Under the pieces are notes generated by a model. It was not told where the DNA came from. It searched no databases and was given only the letters and a program-made list of their open reading frames with translations. From Myxococcales bacterium (GTDB taxonomy: Bacteria; Myxococcota; Polyangia; Fen-1088), in contig PMLH01000323.1 in assembly GCA_003159055.1 (NCBI GenBank), positions 1-9,367 of the forward strand: DNA of 9,367 nt. Direction: 5' to 3'. Shown piece after piece: positions 6,260 to 9,367 of the stretch. Position numbers and translations under genes: made by a program. Every line of letters begins with the position of its first letter. Within the stretch, counting starts at the first letter, position 1.

Positions 6260-6991
6260 ATGGACGAGCCACTCATTCACAGACAGCGGTTGGCAATTCT
6301 GTCCGTTGCCGCTGTGGCCATCGGCCTGTGCTTTCTTCCGACGGGTAAGATTCCGCTGGTTTGGACCATGCACGGGATCCTCACCGCCAGGAAGGTCGCG
6401 CTGGCACTCTTCGGCTTGGTCTCTGTCGCGACGCTGCTAAGACGCCGCAACAAGGAAATGGGGCTACTCTCGCAGATCGGCAGTCTTGCTGCCGTCGGTG
6501 CGATTCTCTCATTTTGTGTCTTCCGCATTGTCGTGCTCGGCCATCGCACCATGCCCACCTTTGATGACGATGACCCACGGGCGGGCGTCTACTACCAGAA
6601 GTCTTGCGATGCGGGCTCAATGGAAGCTTGCACGATGCTGGGTACCTGCTACTGGACCGGTTCGTGCGGGCTTGCGAAGAACGGCCCGCGTGGATTTGAT
6701 CTGTTTCAGAAGGCTTGCGACGGTGGTGAGATGGGCGCGTGCGGACAACTCGGCGTTTGCTATGAGTTCGGCGGCTGTGGCCTAACGAAGAGTGGCGAGC
6801 GGGCGGTGGCCCTTTACGAAAAGGCCTGCGTCGGCGGCGAGATGAGCATGTGCAACAACCTCGGGGTTTGCTACCACAAGGGAGAATGCGGGCTTGGCAA
6901 AGATGACGGGCGCGCGGCCGAGCTCTACAAGAAGGCATGCCGGGGCGGAGATTCCGGTGCGTGCCACAACCTCGATCTTCTGAAGAACTAA
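6260..6991 (+). CDS. Membrane-anchored Sel1-like repeat protein, cysteine-rich
   Basis: 243 residues from ATG 6260; GTG 6197 or ATG 6203 would add 21 or 19 residues, and no start has a good ribosome site. Three hydrophobic segments (about 11-27, 35-60 and 68-94) come first, with RRRNKE between the second and third. The positive-inside rule then puts the C-terminus outside the membrane. The C-terminal part is three complete Sel1/Hcp-type helical repeats plus a fourth truncated one. Cysteines fall at 116/124/130/136, 153/161/167/173, 190/198/204/210 and 227/235, an exact 37-residue period. The typical unit reads Y-x-KACxGGExxxCxxLGVCYxxGxCGL. Sel1 repeats usually mediate protein-protein contacts, and the Cys pairs suggest disulfides in the periplasm. 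The partner is unknown. It stands between two glycoside hydrolase genes without obvious operon linkage. Confidence 0.8.
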   Translation: MDEPLIHRQRLAILSVAAVAIGLCFLPTGKIPLVWTMHGILTARKVALALFGLVSVATLLRRRNKEMGLLSQIGSLAAVGAILSFCVFRIVVLGHRTMPTFDDDDPRAGVYYQKSCDAGSMEACTMLGTCYWTGSCGLAKNGPRGFDLFQKACDGGEMGACGQLGVCYEFGGCGLTKSGERAVALYEKACVGGEMSMCNNLGVCYHKGECGLGKDDGRAAELYKKACRGGDSGACHNLDLLKN

Positions 6992-7077
6992 CTCTCGCCC
7001 TGGCGTGGATGGCCCCGGTGATGGCAAAGACGGCGGGTAGACCAGCGTAGTTGGTCAGTTATCCGAATCCGAGTACG

Positions 7078-7127
7078 CTGGGTTCCGGAAGTCGCGCCCG
7101 GCTTCTCTGCCGAGCATCCGAACCCAG
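7078..7127 (+). terminator. Long stem-loop after the Sel1-repeat gene, possible terminator
   Basis: CTGGGTTCcGGA (7078-7089) pairs with TCCGAACCCAG (7117-7127), eleven base pairs with one bulged base. Inside the loop, CGGC-ttctct-GCCG (7099-7112) forms a second stem that extends with flanking GC pairs. A modestly T-rich stretch, TTGTGTGTT (7129-7137), follows. This is compatible with a terminator for the upstream gene or a structured leader for the GH44 gene. The pairing is seen; the role is inferred. Confidence 0.4.
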
Positions 7128-7186
7128 GTTGTGTGTTACGATGAGCGGCCGGCCTTGTTCGATCTCGGCAGCAAATCGCTCCTCGC

Positions 7187-7193
7187 GAGGTGA
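7187..7193 (+). promoter_or_regulatory. Shine-Dalgarno of the GH44 gene
   Basis: GAGGTGA lies three bases before ATG 7197 and fixes this start. Its first four bases form the right arm of the perfect palindrome CCTCGCGAGG (7181-7190), so a small hairpin could partly hide the ribosome site. Confidence 0.7.
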
Positions 7194-7196
7194 AAC

Positions 7197-9350
7197 ATGA
7201 AGACAATGCTCTGGTCCTTTGTCTGTACAGGCGTCTTGCTTGCGGCCTGCTCCTCTGGGAGCAAGTCGTCGTTGCAGCCCGATGCCTTGCTTTCCGACGC
7301 CTTGCTTGAGGATGGCCCGATCCAGCCACAGCGGGATTCTGTCGCGCCAGGCCCTGACGAAAGGCAGACTTTGCCGGACGCCGCGCTTGGGGCTGATGCT
7401 CGGGGTGATGCCGCCGCTTCTGACGGAAATGTGGCGCCGGTCCCCGAAGCAGGCAGGCGCGACGCGACCCCTTCGCCCGACCTGCTGGGTGACGGCCCCG
7501 CCCCGTTCGAGGTGCGCGCCAGCGACGCGGCCACGCAGCCAGAGGCACCCCGAATGGACGGATCCGCTCTGTCCGATGTTCGCATCGACGATGCCCTCGC
7601 GGACACGAAGACATCCGACACCAGCGCTCCGGAAACCGGGCCGACGGGCCTCATGTTCTCCATCGACATTGCGAAGGGACCGGCAAGGCAGTACCAACCG
7701 CCGGCGCAGCCTGCGCCCATTTCGCCGTACATCTACGGGATCAACGGCTTTGGGACGCTGGTGGCCATGAAGACGAAGTTCGGTTTGATTCGCGACGGCG
7801 GCGATCTGGCCACGGGCTACAATTGGACCAACAACTTCTACAACGCCGGTGCCGACTATTGCTATCAACAGAGGACGGCCGGCGATGGAACTGATCTTGC
7901 CGGCAAGTTGACCGCCACTTCCGGCGACAGCGTCGTCACCGCGCATGCCAAGGGCGAAGCATTTCTTACCAGCATTCCAATTGCCGACTACGTCGCGTCC
8001 AATTTCGACAACAATGATGTTTGGACGAATTGTGGCTCTGCGCCCGACACGATTGGCTGCAGCCAGAATAGCAATACTGTCCGCGCGAACGTCAACAACT
8101 TCCCCTACGCGCCAAGTGCGGCATTCGTTGCCAACCGGGCGGCAAAAGGGGCTGCGCTTTGTCTGTGCGCACCGAAGGACACCACGTGTTCGGGGTGCGC
8201 GGTTTCGACCGATCCGGTGTACCAAGACGAATTCGTGAACTTCCTCAAAGTGAAGTTTGCAGCGGATCCGTCTCCACTGTTTCTGAGTATGGACAACGAG
8301 CCCAATTATTGGGAAGGCACACACCCGGAGATTTGGCAGAATGTGTACGCCGGCCAGACCTGCGGCGGCGGAAAAGTCACCTATGACGACATCGTCAGTC
8401 GCAACAAGGGGTTCGCGGCCGGGGCAAAAACCGCGTGGCCGGAGGCGAAGGTGTTCGGCCCGGTCGCGGTCGGTGATGGGCTTGTGTACGCGCATTCCTA
8501 CGCCGACGACCCTCACTGGCCGACCGAGTTCCTCGACTACTATCTACAGCAGATGCACCAGGCTTCCGCCGCCGCCGGTACCTCGCTGCTCGACGTGCTC
8601 GACATTCACTACTACACCGTGGGCTCGAAGGACGCCGATTGTGTACAATTCCCGCGCATGTTCTGGGATCCGAACTACACCGAGCTGTCTGCCTCGGCCG
8701 CGGATGCCGTGGACTTTGGTTGGGACGGAAACTCCGACGGCAAAGGACCGCATTTCGACAATCATTGGTATCCGCGGCAAATGATTCCGCGCCTGCAGAG
8801 GAAGATCGCGGCAGTGTATTCCGACGCCAGCCTGCCCGTGCCCGGGGTGTCGTTCAGCGAATACAACGCGGGTTGTGAAACCTCGATCGCGGGTGGCGTG
8901 GCGGAAGCTGACTTGCTCGGGATCTTCGGTCGCGAGGGCGTGTTCGCCACGACCGCGTGGCCGCTCCAGTCGCTCACCAGCAACTTCCTGCTCGCGGCTT
9001 TCGATCTGTTCAGAAACTACGACGGTGGCGGTGCGGTGGTGGGCGACCTTGCGGTGCAAGCGAACACCAGCGACAGCAAGAGTACTTCGGTCTATGCGTT
9101 TGCCCATTCGGACGCGGCCGCCGCGCTCGATGTGGTGGCCATCAACAAGAAGACGACCGCCCAAACGGTCACTATCCAGATTGCCAATGCGCCGACGCTG
9201 TCGAGCGCGACACTGTATCAGTTGGCAGGCAAGACGGCCGCGGTGGCGGCGGCGTCAGGGACGGCGCCGACTTTGTCCTGCGCAGGCGGCACCTGCACGC
9301 TCACGTACGCCATGCCAGCCATGAGCGCCACGACCATCGTGCTGCGCTAG
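7197..9350 (+). CDS. Glycoside hydrolase family 44 lipoprotein (endoglucanase/xyloglucanase)
   Basis: 717 residues. A signal peptide ends in the lipobox LLAAC (Cys18), predicting a lipid-anchored surface protein. Residues 19-150 are a low-complexity Asp/Ala/Pro/Ser-rich spacer with no Cys. The GH44 catalytic region follows (about 152-620). Recognisable elements are ISPYIYGING (175-184), TGYNWTNN, the acid/base motif DNEPNYW (E368), LDIHYYTV, the nucleophile motif SFSEYNAG (E555) and ADLLGIFGREGVFATTAWP. The last 90 or so residues look like the C-terminal beta-sandwich domain of the family. GH44 enzymes are endo-acting on beta-1,4-glucan and often xyloglucan. The usual RxGGN strand reads RDGGD here. 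A Cys cluster at about 320-336 (CLCAPKDTTCSGC) is an insertion likely held by disulfides. It is probably transcribed on its own, after the hairpin at 7078-7127. Confidence 0.92.
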   Translation: MKTMLWSFVCTGVLLAACSSGSKSSLQPDALLSDALLEDGPIQPQRDSVAPGPDERQTLPDAALGADARGDAAASDGNVAPVPEAGRRDATPSPDLLGDGPAPFEVRASDAATQPEAPRMDGSALSDVRIDDALADTKTSDTSAPETGPTGLMFSIDIAKGPARQYQPPAQPAPISPYIYGINGFGTLVAMKTKFGLIRDGGDLATGYNWTNNFYNAGADYCYQQRTAGDGTDLAGKLTATSGDSVVTAHAKGEAFLTSIPIADYVASNFDNNDVWTNCGSAPDTIGCSQNSNTVRANVNNFPYAPSAAFVANRAAKGAALCLCAPKDTTCSGCAVSTDPVYQDEFVNFLKVKFAADPSPLFLSMDNEPNYWEGTHPEIWQNVYAGQTCGGGKVTYDDIVSRNKGFAAGAKTAWPEAKVFGPVAVGDGLVYAHSYADDPHWPTEFLDYYLQQMHQASAAAGTSLLDVLDIHYYTVGSKDADCVQFPRMFWDPNYTELSASAADAVDFGWDGNSDGKGPHFDNHWYPRQMIPRLQRKIAAVYSDASLPVPGVSFSEYNAGCETSIAGGVAEADLLGIFGREGVFATTAWPLQSLTSNFLLAAFDLFRNYDGGGAVVGDLAVQANTSDSKSTSVYAFAHSDAAAALDVVAINKKTTAQTVTIQIANAPTLSSATLYQLAGKTAAVAAASGTAPTLSCAGGTCTLTYAMPAMSATTIVLR

Positions 9351-9367
9351 GAGCCTGTCGCGGTAAC

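Noticed and set aside
7078..7127. Stem-loop considered as a tRNA or tRNA remnant
   Set aside because: There is no anticodon arm, the GGTTCGAATCC-type T-arm does not match on either strand, and the element is too short.
7059..8516. 485-residue minus-strand open frame
   Set aside because: It is antisense to the lipoprotein start and catalytic domain of the GH44 gene, has no family motifs, and is explained by high GC.

Overview
The window is GC-rich and looks like a chromosome segment from a myxobacterium-like organism (Myxococcota, Polyangia-like). This placement is an inference from style. The support is two lipoprotein plant-polysaccharide hydrolases (GH12 and GH44), a long Asp/Ala/Pro-rich linker after a lipobox, and a Cys-rich Sel1-repeat protein. 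No rRNA, tRNA, CRISPR array or mobile element was found. No gene-free stretch exceeds about 280 bases.

Left half (1-3310, minus strand): a compact three-gene operon read right to left. It begins with an M20-family metallo-amidohydrolase (2093-3310). After a 15-base gap comes an acetate kinase, AckA (866-2077). Overlapping that by 4 bases (ATGA) is a second acetokinase-fold protein (869 to beyond base 1), whose phosphate- and substrate-binding residues are almost all replaced. It looks like a pseudokinase partner and runs off the left edge.

Centre (3311-5113): the 174-base divergent region holds a near-consensus sigma-54 promoter for the operon (3354-3369, minus strand). About 130 bases upstream of the predicted start lies a perfect 8+8 inverted repeat (3465-3483). 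The divergent gene (3485-5113) encodes a XylR/DmpR/MopR-type sigma-54 activator with an aromatic-effector sensor domain, a conserved zinc-ligand set, an AAA+ GAFTGA domain and a Fis-type HTH. Together these form a self-contained effector-inducible switch driving amidohydrolase, acetate kinase and pseudokinase. I know of no described pathway with this composition, but I could not search.

Right half (5160-9350, plus strand): a GH12 lipoprotein (5160-5981), a three-TM protein with exactly 37-residue, four-Cys Sel1-like repeats (about 6260-6991), and a GH44 lipoprotein (7197-9350) behind a structured intergenic hairpin. The two hydrolases probably cut beta-glucan or xyloglucan at the cell surface. 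Nothing in the sequence ties them to the left operon except proximity of the GH12 gene to the regulator.
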